Source of the DNA: Tritrichomonas musculus
Taxonomy: Eukaryota; Parabasalia; Tritrichomonadida; Tritrichomonadidae
Reading direction: 5' to 3'
Length of the DNA stretch: 64,000 nt
Assembly (NCBI GenBank): GCA_039105265.1
Contig: JAPFFF010000016.1
Span: 2,232,001-2,296,000, forward strand
Under the pieces are notes generated by a model that worked only from the letters and a program-made list of their open reading frames with translations, ran no database searches and was not told the DNA's origin. The translations under genes were made by a program, and so were the position numbers. Shown piece by piece: positions 8,601 through 17,037 of this stretch; the first letter of the stretch is position 1; each line of letters begins with the position of its first letter.

Positions 8601-10613
8601 GTTCTCAAATACAAAAATAAACCTTCTTTCATTAATAAAAAATCATTGAGAGGAACAGCTTTATTAATTGCTGTTTCAAAAAATAATTTGCCAATTGTTA
8701 AAAGACTTCTTTCTCTTCCTGGGATTGATGCAAGTTTGTATTGCACCAGAAATGAAACGCCTTTTATTAAAGCCATTAATGACCTCAATATAGAGATGGT
8801 TGATCAATTCATAAGTTTTTATGGTGAAAACATTCTTAAACAAAAATGGCAAATTGATACAATAATTAATGATATTCTTAAATTTAATAAAAATGAAAAT
8901 TCTGACCAACAAACTAAGAAAAAATCAGCCATTTTAACTCGTCTTTTAGAGGCGAGATGTATCGATATTAATTATCACTTTTATTATTATACTCTTCTTA
9001 CTTATGCATGCAAAGCAAATGATATTGACTTTGTTAAATATCTTCTTCAATATGATGAAATTGATGTTAATTCATATGAACCAGCAAATGGTAACACACC
9101 ACTTATTATTGCTGTTCAAAACAACAATTTTGATATTGTTAAACTACTTATTGAGCACCCAAAAACTGATATAAATCTAATGAATTATTATGAACAAACA
9201 GCATTAACAATTGCTGTTATTACTCAATGTAATGATATAATTGATCTTTTAATAAATGATGAAAAATTTGATCCTGAAGAAAGTAGACTTGATTATGCCT
9301 TCTTTATATCAAATGGTGAAACATTTAAAAAACTTCTTTCTGCAGAAGCACTTGATGTTAATTACAAGTCAGCTAGAAAAATTCGAAATAAAAAGAATTT
9401 GAATTACTTTAATAATCTTCCACCAATCAAAGATTCAACCATGAGTTTCATATTTAAAGCAACAAAGAAATATGGAACTGCACTAACAAATGCTGTTGAA
9501 GAGAACAATATAGAAATGGTTGATTTGATCATTAAGCATCCTTCTTTTGATAAAACAAAATCATTATTTAATGTTGCTGTGGCAAAAGCAGTTTATTCAA
9601 ACAACATTGAAATCATGAAAAAATTGCTTGAATTCAATAATAATGATTTAAATATTACTGATATCGATGGAAATGATCTTTTGTATTATGCTGTAATTAA
9701 CTTGAATCAAGAAGTTTTAATTGAACTTTTAACTAATTATGATTCAAAGCAATTCGACATTCTTAAAGCTTTCATTGGAAGTTATTCCAAAAGCAACATT
9801 AATTATGATTGGAATTTAGTCATTGATGAAAACACATTCTCTCTTAAAGATCGTTTTGAAATACGAAATGAAGAAGAAGAAGAAGTTGCTGAAAATAATG
9901 ACGTTCCTGAAAAGTCACCAGTTGATATAATGACTATTTTATATGATTTTGATCTTGAACATGATCATTTGATTGACTTTTCAAAATTGTTGCCAAATGG
10001 AAATTCTTTCTTTACAATCATAAATCATAGAAATTCATTCATCAATGAAGTTGTTCATTTTCTGTTGGAAAAAGGTGTTGATCCGAATTTGCCTGATAAA
10101 TTTAACGTTTATCCGCTTGAATATGCAATTCGAAATAACTCAGATGAATTCGTTACTGAATTATTGAATTCAAATGAAATTGATTATTCAAAGAAAATTT
10201 TGTTTAAGAAAAATGAATTCTTCTTCGGAAGTCCTATCTTCATGAATGATCCTAAAGTTAATGATGTTTATTACATGTCGTATCTTCATTTGGCTGCATG
10301 TTCTTCTGTGCAAATTCTTCAAGATTTCTTATCAAGAAATGCAATTGATGTAAACATTACCGATGACATGGGACAGACGCCTTTGATGTTGGCCTGCAAA
10401 TACTGCAGAAAAGAAAACGTTCGTCGTTTGTTCCAAGTGGATAATTTGGACTTTCTACATAGAAATAATGAAGGTAAAAATGCTTTGGATATCGCTAAGA
10501 CACGAAGATACAGAGTGACTGGTAAAACGAATAATGAAATTGATAACGATGATGATAGTGAAGAAATTAATGACAAGAACATTTTCATGGACCGTTTATT
10601 TTCTTATCTATAA
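5640..10613 (+). CDS. giant ankyrin-repeat protein with N-terminal BTB-like modules
   Basis: 1,657 residues, uninterrupted. Two BTB-like segments appear near residues 60-150 and 205-300 (KFVIKTNKKEYKCNKFGVYS). A helical region of the type seen in trichomonad DUF3447 ankyrin proteins follows to about 580. Many ankyrin repeats then run to about 1,640, some canonical (GNTPLIIAVQNNNFDIVKLL, GQTPLMLACKYCRKENVRRL), many degenerate. A short Arg/Gly patch (RGGRTRYRGG) lies near residue 640. Ankyrin stacks are protein-binding scaffolds; the partner is unknown. The start is supported by the TCATTA initiator 15 nt upstream, and TAA followed by TAAATAAA-like sequence closes the gene. Confident on family, not on role. 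Confidence 0.9.
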   Translation: MNFLGNIGIRNSEICFIRTPNLSTPRFGFTSSPQFQRSEKINSQSLSLLNQRSGKYIFNIFKFIPKLFTITTNNSSCKFNIEMLKEASSIIDKHLLDNPQELTFHIDIKDEENVLSKFESLFEGEVVVFDEDELPISQKITKALNLIKCPNFMKPESLKSNTESLSYGNNKNILSVELDRNHFQIFLHKPTLQKFVIKTNKKEYKCNKFGVYSSVVIRHLLDENRELNEFQYDFDDEFDEFQSICNLFNFETVKMTKNNMEILRMMAEDLQINEILEIVNKYIDDSEKVSKKIDDQQMIIDQIDELFDLLYHIQEKTVETVKNSIIESNWSKGIEKVQELAAFILQIIKADFLMHDSILELLIQLDKEANDMNNLSVLLPSVVSQLLYSSMKLPMTQWMLMNSQQRFDANKNEFRIGESRIMSNYAFIYKLYKKEIIKKDELNYYLAKIDLKNCGLYEPLIIWFLPEIYQNNPNLLTTILLSKQFTSDKMTNQLIDRSKVRSFYLQYLPDKIDLYSKLRDLGEPIDELTKVLRKDDVDTFQSFISKIEVSQINNCYIPFNLFENYASNGSINYINYAAAYGSIKCFKYLLLNHGKIDTLTFKYAVYGGNVEIIKIVDQLINDESSSEKLTMIRGGRTRYRGGFGVTAAFGNKRMYSLEDERIVPAIIKHRNDLFDWILEEKLGEKQETLYPFLFSAVENGNAHSFIEIVEKGCELDTDQLSALIQIASTNGFYMLVRLLLDFMSERYKSIEFKVYRFTVIFGNLSILKLFVKDMNNNNLSSVLSSAIERDHISIIHYFFETLVGKEFQINSDSISEPIKQSLNKKKNDIFNYLIEKVQLNNPDIFKNNEIISRLFISACEYKNFEASKKIADLIFDYNPEKDFTSLFISAAKAGNVELCKYFIDKKATINYEKISANVSELGSINEELFSFIGSVSEDAKNRILGCIDEAIANKNKGLVEFLLKNNAPCSYALFEAVETNDIEMVDIVLKYKNKPSFINKKSLRGTALLIAVSKNNLPIVKRLLSLPGIDASLYCTRNETPFIKAINDLNIEMVDQFISFYGENILKQKWQIDTIINDILKFNKNENSDQQTKKKSAILTRLLEARCIDINYHFYYYTLLTYACKANDIDFVKYLLQYDEIDVNSYEPANGNTPLIIAVQNNNFDIVKLLIEHPKTDINLMNYYEQTALTIAVITQCNDIIDLLINDEKFDPEESRLDYAFFISNGETFKKLLSAEALDVNYKSARKIRNKKNLNYFNNLPPIKDSTMSFIFKATKKYGTALTNAVEENNIEMVDLIIKHPSFDKTKSLFNVAVAKAVYSNNIEIMKKLLEFNNNDLNITDIDGNDLLYYAVINLNQEVLIELLTNYDSKQFDILKAFIGSYSKSNINYDWNLVIDENTFSLKDRFEIRNEEEEEVAENNDVPEKSPVDIMTILYDFDLEHDHLIDFSKLLPNGNSFFTIINHRNSFINEVVHFLLEKGVDPNLPDKFNVYPLEYAIRNNSDEFVTELLNSNEIDYSKKILFKKNEFFFGSPIFMNDPKVNDVYYMSYLHLAACSSVQILQDFLSRNAIDVNITDDMGQTPLMLACKYCRKENVRRLFQVDNLDFLHRNNEGKNALDIAKTRRYRVTGKTNNEIDNDDDSEEINDKNIFMDRLFSYL

Positions 10614-10658
10614 TTTAAATAAAAACTTCCTTTTTATTATTATTATTTTTATTTATAA

Positions 10659-11040
10659 ATGTGCCAGCATTTGTCAATGCTAACTATATATTTAATTAAG
10701 ATGGATCAATTTCAAATACGATTTACTTTTGATGATTTCATAAAATCTAGAAAACTCCGAGGATTAGCTGAATCATCAGTGGGATCTGTTTGCATATGGA
10801 GAACATTCAGTGTAAATATTTCTTTTGATGGATCATTCTTTGACAAAATAGTTATTGTTTTTCAACATGGACTTAATATCTTTTTTTTTTTTTTTTTTTT
10901 TATGCTTTTTCAGGAACAAATGGCTTCGCATTTTCGGGATTCATGGGTCAAATCCGAGTAATTCTAAACTCACCTGGACAAATGCAACAAATGAAAATAA
11001 TTTGACATATAGAGTCCTTGAAAAGAACTTAAATTGGTAA
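10659..11040 (+). pseudogene. unassigned short coding remnant split by a T-run
   Basis: A frame starting MDQFQIRFTFDDFIKSRKLR (ATG near 10,700) runs into an 18-base T tract at about 10,880. Past the tract, reading frames continue as coding-looking peptide (NKWLRIFGIHGSNPSNSKLT or SGTNGFAFSGFMGQIRVI, depending on frame). The homopolymer probably broke a once continuous gene. I cannot assign a family. It could instead be chance open frame, since the region lacks a clear initiator. Confidence 0.25.
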
Positions 11041-11083
11041 ACAAATTAGAATAAAAAAGTTATCGATTAATATTACTTTATTA

Positions 11084-12547
11084 TTAAATTAATAATTGGC
11101 AATTATATTTTTCTTCCCAATATTTGGAATCAATTTTTAATATAATTCCAGAATATCTCATTGAAAGTTTTTTAATAAATTGAAGTTGGAAATAGAGATA
11201 TAACATCTGCTTGAATTTGTTATTATTTAGTATTTTTTGGTGAATTTGAGTTTTCTTTTTTTGGTTTTTATGCTTTTTAACGAGAGCTGAAATGAACTCT
11301 TTTATATTTTCTGAATAAATTAATGAAGGAAGTGAAATTAATTTCATTGGACCACTTAAAATGCATGATTTTAAAAGTTCTAATACATTTTTTGCCATAT
11401 TGCAAAATGATGAAGAAACCAAATCTTGTAATTGTTCAATTAAATTGTTATTTTTTTGGTATTCTTTCATCAAATTTTCAATTACTTCTGATTTTTTTTC
11501 AAGACATTCTTCAATATATTCAGAAGTGGCAATGTTAAAATCGAATTTCCCGAGGTATCGGCAAAGTTCAGTAGAAACTTTGAGAAGCAAGTGATTTCTG
11601 AAAATTTCAACATCGCTTTGGCATAAATAATAACGTTTTTGTCTTGATGGTGATGCAATTTGAAGGCAATTTATTTCACCACAATCGAAAAAATCAACAT
11701 TTACACTCATCCATCGATAAGAGAGCACTAAATAGTTAATGAGTTTCCTAATATGCAAGATTGTTAAATAATTACTGTTTTTTTCTATACTGTATTTGAT
11801 TTGTCTCTCAAAATTTTGATGAAAAACTTCACTCACTTTTGAAAGATATTTGCTAGCGATATTTTTTTCAGTATTGCTGTTATATCTATTTCCAAGTCTA
11901 AATAACTCTTCAATTATCAATAATTCACTATAAACATCTGTCAAAGTTATTGGGCTCCCAATGTTTAATTTTTCTTTCTTGAAATATATGCAACACATTG
12001 GTACCGGTTCTTTGGTTCCAAATCCGATTTCAATACCTTCTGCATACTGTTTTTTCGCCCTATAATAATAATCTTTGTTTTTAATTGAAGTTATCCAATT
12101 GAGTTTATTGCAAATAAATGCCATTGTATGCATATTATTAAAGACATCATCATATTCTTCTTTGACTTTCATCATTATATTTGTAACGATGGAATATATT
12201 CCAAACGCTGAATAAAATTTTCTACCTAATGTTCTGATAGAGACCCATCGATTTTCCTCTTTTGTAAGCCCTTCATAATTATCTGATTCCATAGTAGCAT
12301 GAAGATAATGGCCATGAATAAAGAGAAGTGCTCTATTATCCAAATAATAGCTTTTAGTTGATTGCTTGAAAACCCTTTTTAATTCTTCACATTTTTCATT
12401 TGAAAAAAAAGCAACATGTTCACCGTTTGTATCTTTGTATACTCTATCTGGTTCTAATGGTCCATAACCATAAAAAAAGTCAACCTTCTCTAGTTTCGTG
12501 AAATCAATAGGTATTTCTTTCAATTCACTGTCTGAGCTTTTGTTCAT
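11084..12547 (-). CDS. hypothetical protein, 487 residues
   Basis: One clean frame from ATG at 12547 to TAA. No signal peptide or membrane segment. The N-terminal 200 residues are mixed and aromatic-rich (VDFFYGYGPLEPDRVYKD, FIHGHYLHATMES); the remainder is helical, with a KE-rich stretch near residues 345-370 and a basic tail (HKNQKKKTQIHQK) near residue 430. I recognise no domain. The start is supported by TCATTA on the minus strand 12 nt upstream, and a CAGAAAAAGT-type motif lies about 85 bp upstream. It is flanked by remnants, but the frame is intact and probably expressed. Confidence 0.7.
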   Translation of the reverse strand: MNKSSDSELKEIPIDFTKLEKVDFFYGYGPLEPDRVYKDTNGEHVAFFSNEKCEELKRVFKQSTKSYYLDNRALLFIHGHYLHATMESDNYEGLTKEENRWVSIRTLGRKFYSAFGIYSIVTNIMMKVKEEYDDVFNNMHTMAFICNKLNWITSIKNKDYYYRAKKQYAEGIEIGFGTKEPVPMCCIYFKKEKLNIGSPITLTDVYSELLIIEELFRLGNRYNSNTEKNIASKYLSKVSEVFHQNFERQIKYSIEKNSNYLTILHIRKLINYLVLSYRWMSVNVDFFDCGEINCLQIASPSRQKRYYLCQSDVEIFRNHLLLKVSTELCRYLGKFDFNIATSEYIEECLEKKSEVIENLMKEYQKNNNLIEQLQDLVSSSFCNMAKNVLELLKSCILSGPMKLISLPSLIYSENIKEFISALVKKHKNQKKKTQIHQKILNNNKFKQMLYLYFQLQFIKKLSMRYSGIILKIDSKYWEEKYNCQLLI

Positions 12548-12555
12548 GATAAAAA

Positions 12556-12561
12556 TAATGA
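12556..12561 (-). promoter_or_regulatory. initiator (Inr), TCATTA
   Basis: Minus-strand TCATTA, with the +1 A 12 nt before the ATG at 12547. It fits the trichomonad initiator consensus and spacing. Confidence 0.5.
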
Positions 12562-12854
12562 TTTGATTGATGTGTCTTATTATTTTCTTATTTTTTATTT
12601 TTAAAGTGAAAAAAGTGATGTCTTATTTTCTTCAGAAAAAGTTATGAATTGATAATGAAACAAAAGTTGGTATATATAAAAGTGAAAAATAACGAATTAA
12701 GTAAGGAAAATAACTCATATGTATTGTTTCTATTTGATCAAACTCATAAAAATGTCTTTATCAATGCAATTAAACAAAATAAAATCCAATAAAGTCCATT
12801 TTCATCCGTAGTCGATTTATTTAAATCGACATTATCAGCAATTTTTGAATTATT

Positions 12855-13580
12855 TTACAGATCGAAAAAGGTTTTATCCATGAAATTTCTAGGGCAAGGA
12901 ATGAGATTATTAGATGAATCGGACAGACTAATTTTTCTAGACCTTTTAATAGCATTTTGAGAACCCGAGTCACTTTTAGTTATAGCGTGATTAGCTTTTC
13001 TATCATCAATAATTTTAATTTTATTATAAAATAGGATCATCAGAGTATTCTCTGTAAGATTTAATTTCACCCTCAGAAGTTTAAGAATATTTAAATGTTT
13101 TCTCTTTTTCAACAAGAATAACTTCAGCCAAAAAAAAATCTCTTCCAATAATTATAATACCACCGCAATTTGTGTATCTAATTAAATGGAATCCTGTTTG
13201 TGATGGTGACGGATAGTCAATTATGCAAGCTTTTTGAGAATTATTTGCACAAATAGCTGTAAATGTAACTGGGGATGAAACGTCAGTAATATTAAATTTA
13301 GCCTCACGATCAAATAATTTTGAAACAAGTATTTTATTTTTATTCATTTCGCATAAAACACTGATTCCATTCGGTGTATTAGCGATCAATTAAAAGTTGA
13401 TAACTAGAAAGATAAACTGTTACATTTGGTTTTTTTATCACCGATTCCTGTTGCTATTAAATAAGACAGTCTCTTTCTTTATTTATGGCACTTGAAAATG
13501 TAACAAATGAAAAATAGCCGATTATTCGTGATGTTCTTGCAACTTTAATGACTTCATGAGGTGATATCATAATTGTGAAG
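12855..13580 (-). pseudogene. frameshifted hypothetical gene
   Basis: On the minus strand coding-like peptide continues through at least three frames. It starts MISPHEVIKVARTSRIIGYF near 13,570, passes KKPNVTVYLSSYQLL near 13,430, then INFO-rich beta segments at 13,389-13,081 (FTAICANNSQKACIIDYPSP, GFHLIRYTNCGGIIIIGRDF), and ends in a Ser/Lys-rich tail with FMDKTFFDL before TAA at 12,855. The short alternating hydrophobic strands suggest a beta-propeller, but no repeat signature is clear enough to name one. The frame changes within the domain indicate a dead gene, although unrecognised introns cannot be excluded. Confidence 0.45.
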
Positions 13581-13636
13581 AAATAGTGAAGTGATGAAGA
13601 ACTATAGGAAAATAGAACCAACATATATATTACAAA

Positions 13637-13798
13637 ATGAATACATCCATTACAAACTTGAAGCTATCAAACATACTTGTTAAAGATAAAATCATGTTGG
13701 CAATACAATTGACAACATGTGTACAATGCACTCAAAAGTTTATGTCTCCAGAAGTCGTAATTGAAAATAAAAATGATGAAAATCCTGATATTAAATAG
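13637..13798 (+). pseudogene. protein-kinase catalytic-core fragment
   Basis: A 53-codon frame contains NLKLSNILVKD, which resembles the kinase catalytic loop (usual HRDLKPSNILV), followed by KFMSPEVV, which resembles the activation-segment APE motif. The catalytic HRD aspartate and the DFG motif are missing, and the intervening segment is far shorter than in a kinase. It is best read as a deleted scrap of a kinase gene (inference); a chance similarity is possible given the length. Confidence 0.3.
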
Positions 13799-13862
13799 AG
13801 GCAGCCTTCCTAATTAAAAATAGAATTTAAAATAATAATTATTCTTTTGATTGGCTTTTTTA

Positions 13863-13897
<35 letters not shown>

Positions 13898-13901
13898 CAG
13901 T

Positions 13902-14270
13902 TTATAAAATTAAGCAGCTCAACGAGTGGTTATAATTATATTGAATAGCACAGGCTTCTTTGTATAATGCTTTTTCGTTTGCATTTTTTAAATTTATTGG
14001 AACTGGTTTTGATAATATTGTATCATTGCCGTACAATCTCTTGATGAAAAATTTTTTCTCCACAAGAACTTGGATTTCAATATTCTCTTCTTCATCGACG
14101 AAGAGAATAAGTTTTGAACGAGAACTATAGACAATCCTATATTTTTCAATTGGTTTAATGACAATGTTCTCATAAGGTAACGTTTGTATCTCTTGATACT
14201 CAGATTCAGAGAGTCTGTATTCTAGAGATCGTTTTTTAGGCGAAGAATTTGTTGGCATTAATTTTTTCAT
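13902..14270 (-). CDS. small hypothetical protein, 122 residues
   Basis: A complete frame with a basic N-terminus (MKKLMPTNSSPKKRSLEYRL) followed by a compact beta-rich segment (KYRIVYSSRSKLILFVDEEE, then IEIQVLVEKKFFIKRLYG). No signal peptide, membrane span or known domain is visible. The codon choice is coding-like. A long poly-A/poly-T tract lies immediately 3' (13,860-13,898). Real gene or truncated copy cannot be decided from sequence alone. Confidence 0.45.
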   Translation of the reverse strand: MKKLMPTNSSPKKRSLEYRLSESEYQEIQTLPYENIVIKPIEKYRIVYSSRSKLILFVDEEENIEIQVLVEKKFFIKRLYGNDTILSKPVPINLKNANEKALYKEACAIQYNYNHSLSCLIL

Positions 14271-14561
14271 TTGTGATTCATACGAAATGACTTGTTTATT
14301 AGAAAATTTCAGTATTTAATGTTTTTTGGCTCATTTACAGAAAAAAAAAAAATTAAGGAATGATTCATCGGTTATGGTCAAATTTTGGCATAAGATTTTT
14401 CAAAATTTTTTTTTTTTTAATTCTTCCTTATTTTTTATAATTAATTATAAAAAATCACTTTGTTCAAGACTATAATTGATTTATATATCGAACTTGAAAA
14501 TAAATTTTCTTTTTGTTTCAACTAAGATTTAATTAAAAAAAGATATTTGAAACTTGTAAAA

Positions 14562-14969
14562 GGGGAATCGTATTTTTCTACGCCACTTTTTGAAAACTTT
14601 TAAACTTTTTGAATACTTTTTTATACATTTTTTATTCAATTTTTGCTAAATAATGCATAAATATTTAGTTTAAATGGCTTCCCGATTCATCCAGCAATTC
14701 AAGGAGCCTGATTCGGCTTCGCGCAGTCCTGTGGTGATCTCTGGTGCGTATATTCCTGAAAAATTATGTAAAAATAAAAAAAATTATATCAAAAAAAGCA
14801 AATAGTTATAATTTTGAGAGAAAATTTAAATTTACGATTTTTTTGGTTAATTTTCTTAACAGAGTAAGTTAAATTTCACCTTAAGATGGCGGTTTTTTAC
14901 TTTCCATGAATAGCTATTCATGGATAGAAAAACCATTCAAAAAGTGGCGTAGAAAAAAACGATTGTCCC
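14562..14969. mobile_element. TIR element (family D) with 8-bp target duplication
   Basis: 408 bp. The ends are GGGGAATCGTATTTTTCTAC and an inverted GGGACAATCGTTTTTTTCTA, both continuing into CGCCACTTTTTGAA. The direct repeat TTGTAAAA lies on both sides (14554-14561 and 14970-14977), an 8-bp target duplication. The middle holds a GC-richer block (CGGCTTCGCGCAG) and a small hairpin (CCATGAATAGCTATTCATGG). It is non-coding. The 8-bp duplication suggests hAT, P or Merlin mobilisation; the ends do not settle which. Confidence 0.8.
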
Positions 14970-15174
14970 TTGTAAAATATCATTTATAAAATATTAATTT
15001 AATAAAACCTGTCTAAATATATTAAATTAGCAAATGATTGTTAATATTTACCTAATATTCGCTTCTGAATTAATGCAAATTGAATGCAAAATGATCATTC
15101 ACCATTTTATTTTAAAAAGAATTTAGCGGTTTTATAAACCATTCAAATCATACTATTCTATTTTCAAAAAAATT

Positions 15175-17037
15175 CTAATCTATTTCCGTGAACATATATC
15201 CAAAGTATTCAAGTGCGGATAATCGTATATCATGATTACCGCCTGTATTTTTATCTGTTTGTCTGAACCGAATAAATCTGTAATATTCATTTGATCCAGT
15301 CTGATTAATTTTGAATGTATGTGTCAAACGGCGACCATCTAGATAACTGACTCCATTTTGTGAATCAAGAATTTTCCAATCATTATCGTTGCCGGTGTTT
15401 GATGCTTCAATCACCCAGGATTTTGGATGATAATATCCTTGATCCCCATCATGTCTCGACCTAATGGAATAATGCGTGGGACGTATTTTTATATTTTTAA
15501 AGTCGTATTTCAGCCACATATTTGGTGTCTTAGCAGCTCTACTTGTTTGGAAATAAGATTCAGTATTTTCTAAATTCACAGCTTCAAATGCGTTATTCCC
15601 TGATGATGATGTGACATTAACCATTCCTTTTTGATGAACGTTGCCTCCGCAAGCTTCTGTTAAATGATGAATTATACCACTGAAACAATTCTGACTTTTT
15701 TCATCATATCCAAAATATAACAGAACATTAGATTTTACCTGACTTTTGTTAGTGATATCATTGATTTTTTCATTTAATTGGTTATTCATTTTGTCTATTT
15801 TATCTTTTTGCTCTTTGATTTCTTTTTTAAGAGAATTTATTTCTCTTTCATATTCTTCTCTCTGCTTTGTTAACTTTTCCTCAAATTCACTTCTAATCTT
15901 GCTGATTTCATTCTCTGTTTTCTTAGAATTTTCTTCCTCGTCTTTTTTTTGCAAAGCCAATTCTCTTTCATATTCTTCTCTCTGCTTTGTTAACTTTTCC
16001 TCAAATTCACTTCTAATCTTGCTGATTTCATTCTCTGTTTTCTTAGAATTTTCTTCCTCGTCTTTTTTTTGCAAAGCCAATTCTCTTTCATATTCTTCTC
16101 TCTGCTTTGTTAACTTTTCCTCAAATTCACTTCTAATCTTGCTTATTTCATTCTCTGTTTTCTTAGAATTTTCTTCTCCATCTTTCTTTTGCAAAGCTAT
16201 TTCTCTCATGTATTCTTCTCTCATATTCTCCATTTTAATTTTCATCTGATTTTGATACTCTTCTTGTTTATTTTGAATTTCGATTTGATGACGAATGATA
16301 TCGCTTTGCTGCGCATAAATTGTTTTCTGGATGGCTGAATTGATGAAATTAAAATCGAATGTTTTTGCATATTTTGTTAATAGAATATTTAAGCAATTGT
16401 TTGGCATGCCTTCGAAATCGAATAAGCTGAATAGAACAGATGCCTCTCTGCCATATTTATCAAGACATTTCAGTAAGAAATCAAAAATTTGCTGGTTATT
16501 TTTAGTTGATTTTGGTTCTTTTTCTTGATATTTAGAAAAAATACGATATAATGTCGATATTGGAATCATTAATAAGCGTTCATCTTGAGTATAATTAAGA
16601 AAATGCTGTGATATAATGTTCTCGTATTTTTCTGTTGTAAATATCTGATCATTTTGATAAAATGTGAAAAGTTGGATAGAAAGTTCATCATGATGCATCG
16701 TTATGTAATTTGTTGTTAATTCCAATAACGAAGAAACTTCATATTTTTTGGCTAAGTAATCAATTTCAATTACTGTATCATTTGTTAGCATAACTGGCTC
16801 ATGATGAACGTATTTGATAAAATCATTAATTGATTGTTCAGAAATATTAATATTTTGTTCTAATTCTTTGTCAATAAGTTGAATATCTTTATTTTTCTTA
16901 AGAATTGTTGAATTCGTAGAAAAGTATTTAGATGAGAGCTTAAAGAAACTATATTTAATAGGATATTGCTTCTCTTTATAAATAAAATGATGTGTATCTG
17001 GGAAGATATCTTTATTTTGTATTAGATTTTGCTGCAT
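15175..17037 (-). CDS. BTB-BACK-coiled coil-F5/8 type C (discoidin) protein
   Basis: 620 residues. A BTB-like domain occupies about residues 15-110 (FKLSSKYFSTNSTILKK), with BACK-like helices to about 235. A long coiled coil follows (about 255-430) and includes a 40-residue unit repeated three times (EEKLTKQREEYERELALQ, KKDEEENSKKTENEISKI). The C-terminal F5/8 type C fold spans about 440-600 (CGGNVHQKGMVNVTSSS, WLKYDFKNIKIRPTHYSIRS, YYHPKSWVIEASNTG, YYRFIRFRQTDKNTGGNHDI). There is no signal peptide, so the discoidin domain is presumably cytoplasmic, as in the many trichomonad and animal BTB-discoidin proteins. Likely an oligomeric adaptor with a ligand-binding tail; the target is unknown. Confidence 0.88.
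   Translation of the reverse strand: MQQNLIQNKDIFPDTHHFIYKEKQYPIKYSFFKLSSKYFSTNSTILKKNKDIQLIDKELEQNINISEQSINDFIKYVHHEPVMLTNDTVIEIDYLAKKYEVSSLLELTTNYITMHHDELSIQLFTFYQNDQIFTTEKYENIISQHFLNYTQDERLLMIPISTLYRIFSKYQEKEPKSTKNNQQIFDFLLKCLDKYGREASVLFSLFDFEGMPNNCLNILLTKYAKTFDFNFINSAIQKTIYAQQSDIIRHQIEIQNKQEEYQNQMKIKMENMREEYMREIALQKKDGEENSKKTENEISKIRSEFEEKLTKQREEYERELALQKKDEEENSKKTENEISKIRSEFEEKLTKQREEYERELALQKKDEEENSKKTENEISKIRSEFEEKLTKQREEYEREINSLKKEIKEQKDKIDKMNNQLNEKINDITNKSQVKSNVLLYFGYDEKSQNCFSGIIHHLTEACGGNVHQKGMVNVTSSSGNNAFEAVNLENTESYFQTSRAAKTPNMWLKYDFKNIKIRPTHYSIRSRHDGDQGYYHPKSWVIEASNTGNDNDWKILDSQNGVSYLDGRRLTHTFKINQTGSNEYYRFIRFRQTDKNTGGNHDIRLSALEYFGYMFTEID
15841..16200 (-). repeat. in-frame 120-bp triplication within the coiled coil
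   Basis: Three head-to-tail 120-bp units. The first two are identical over the whole unit; the third differs at a handful of positions. Each encodes exactly 40 residues, preserving frame and heptad phase approximately. Confidence 0.95.

Noticed and set aside
8369-8912. Minus-strand frames inside the ankyrin gene
   Set aside because: Shadows of the 1,657-residue plus-strand gene; no independent signals.
15746-16249. Plus-strand 167-codon frame of Ser/Phe-rich repeats
   Set aside because: It is the complement of the coiled-coil triplication on the minus strand.
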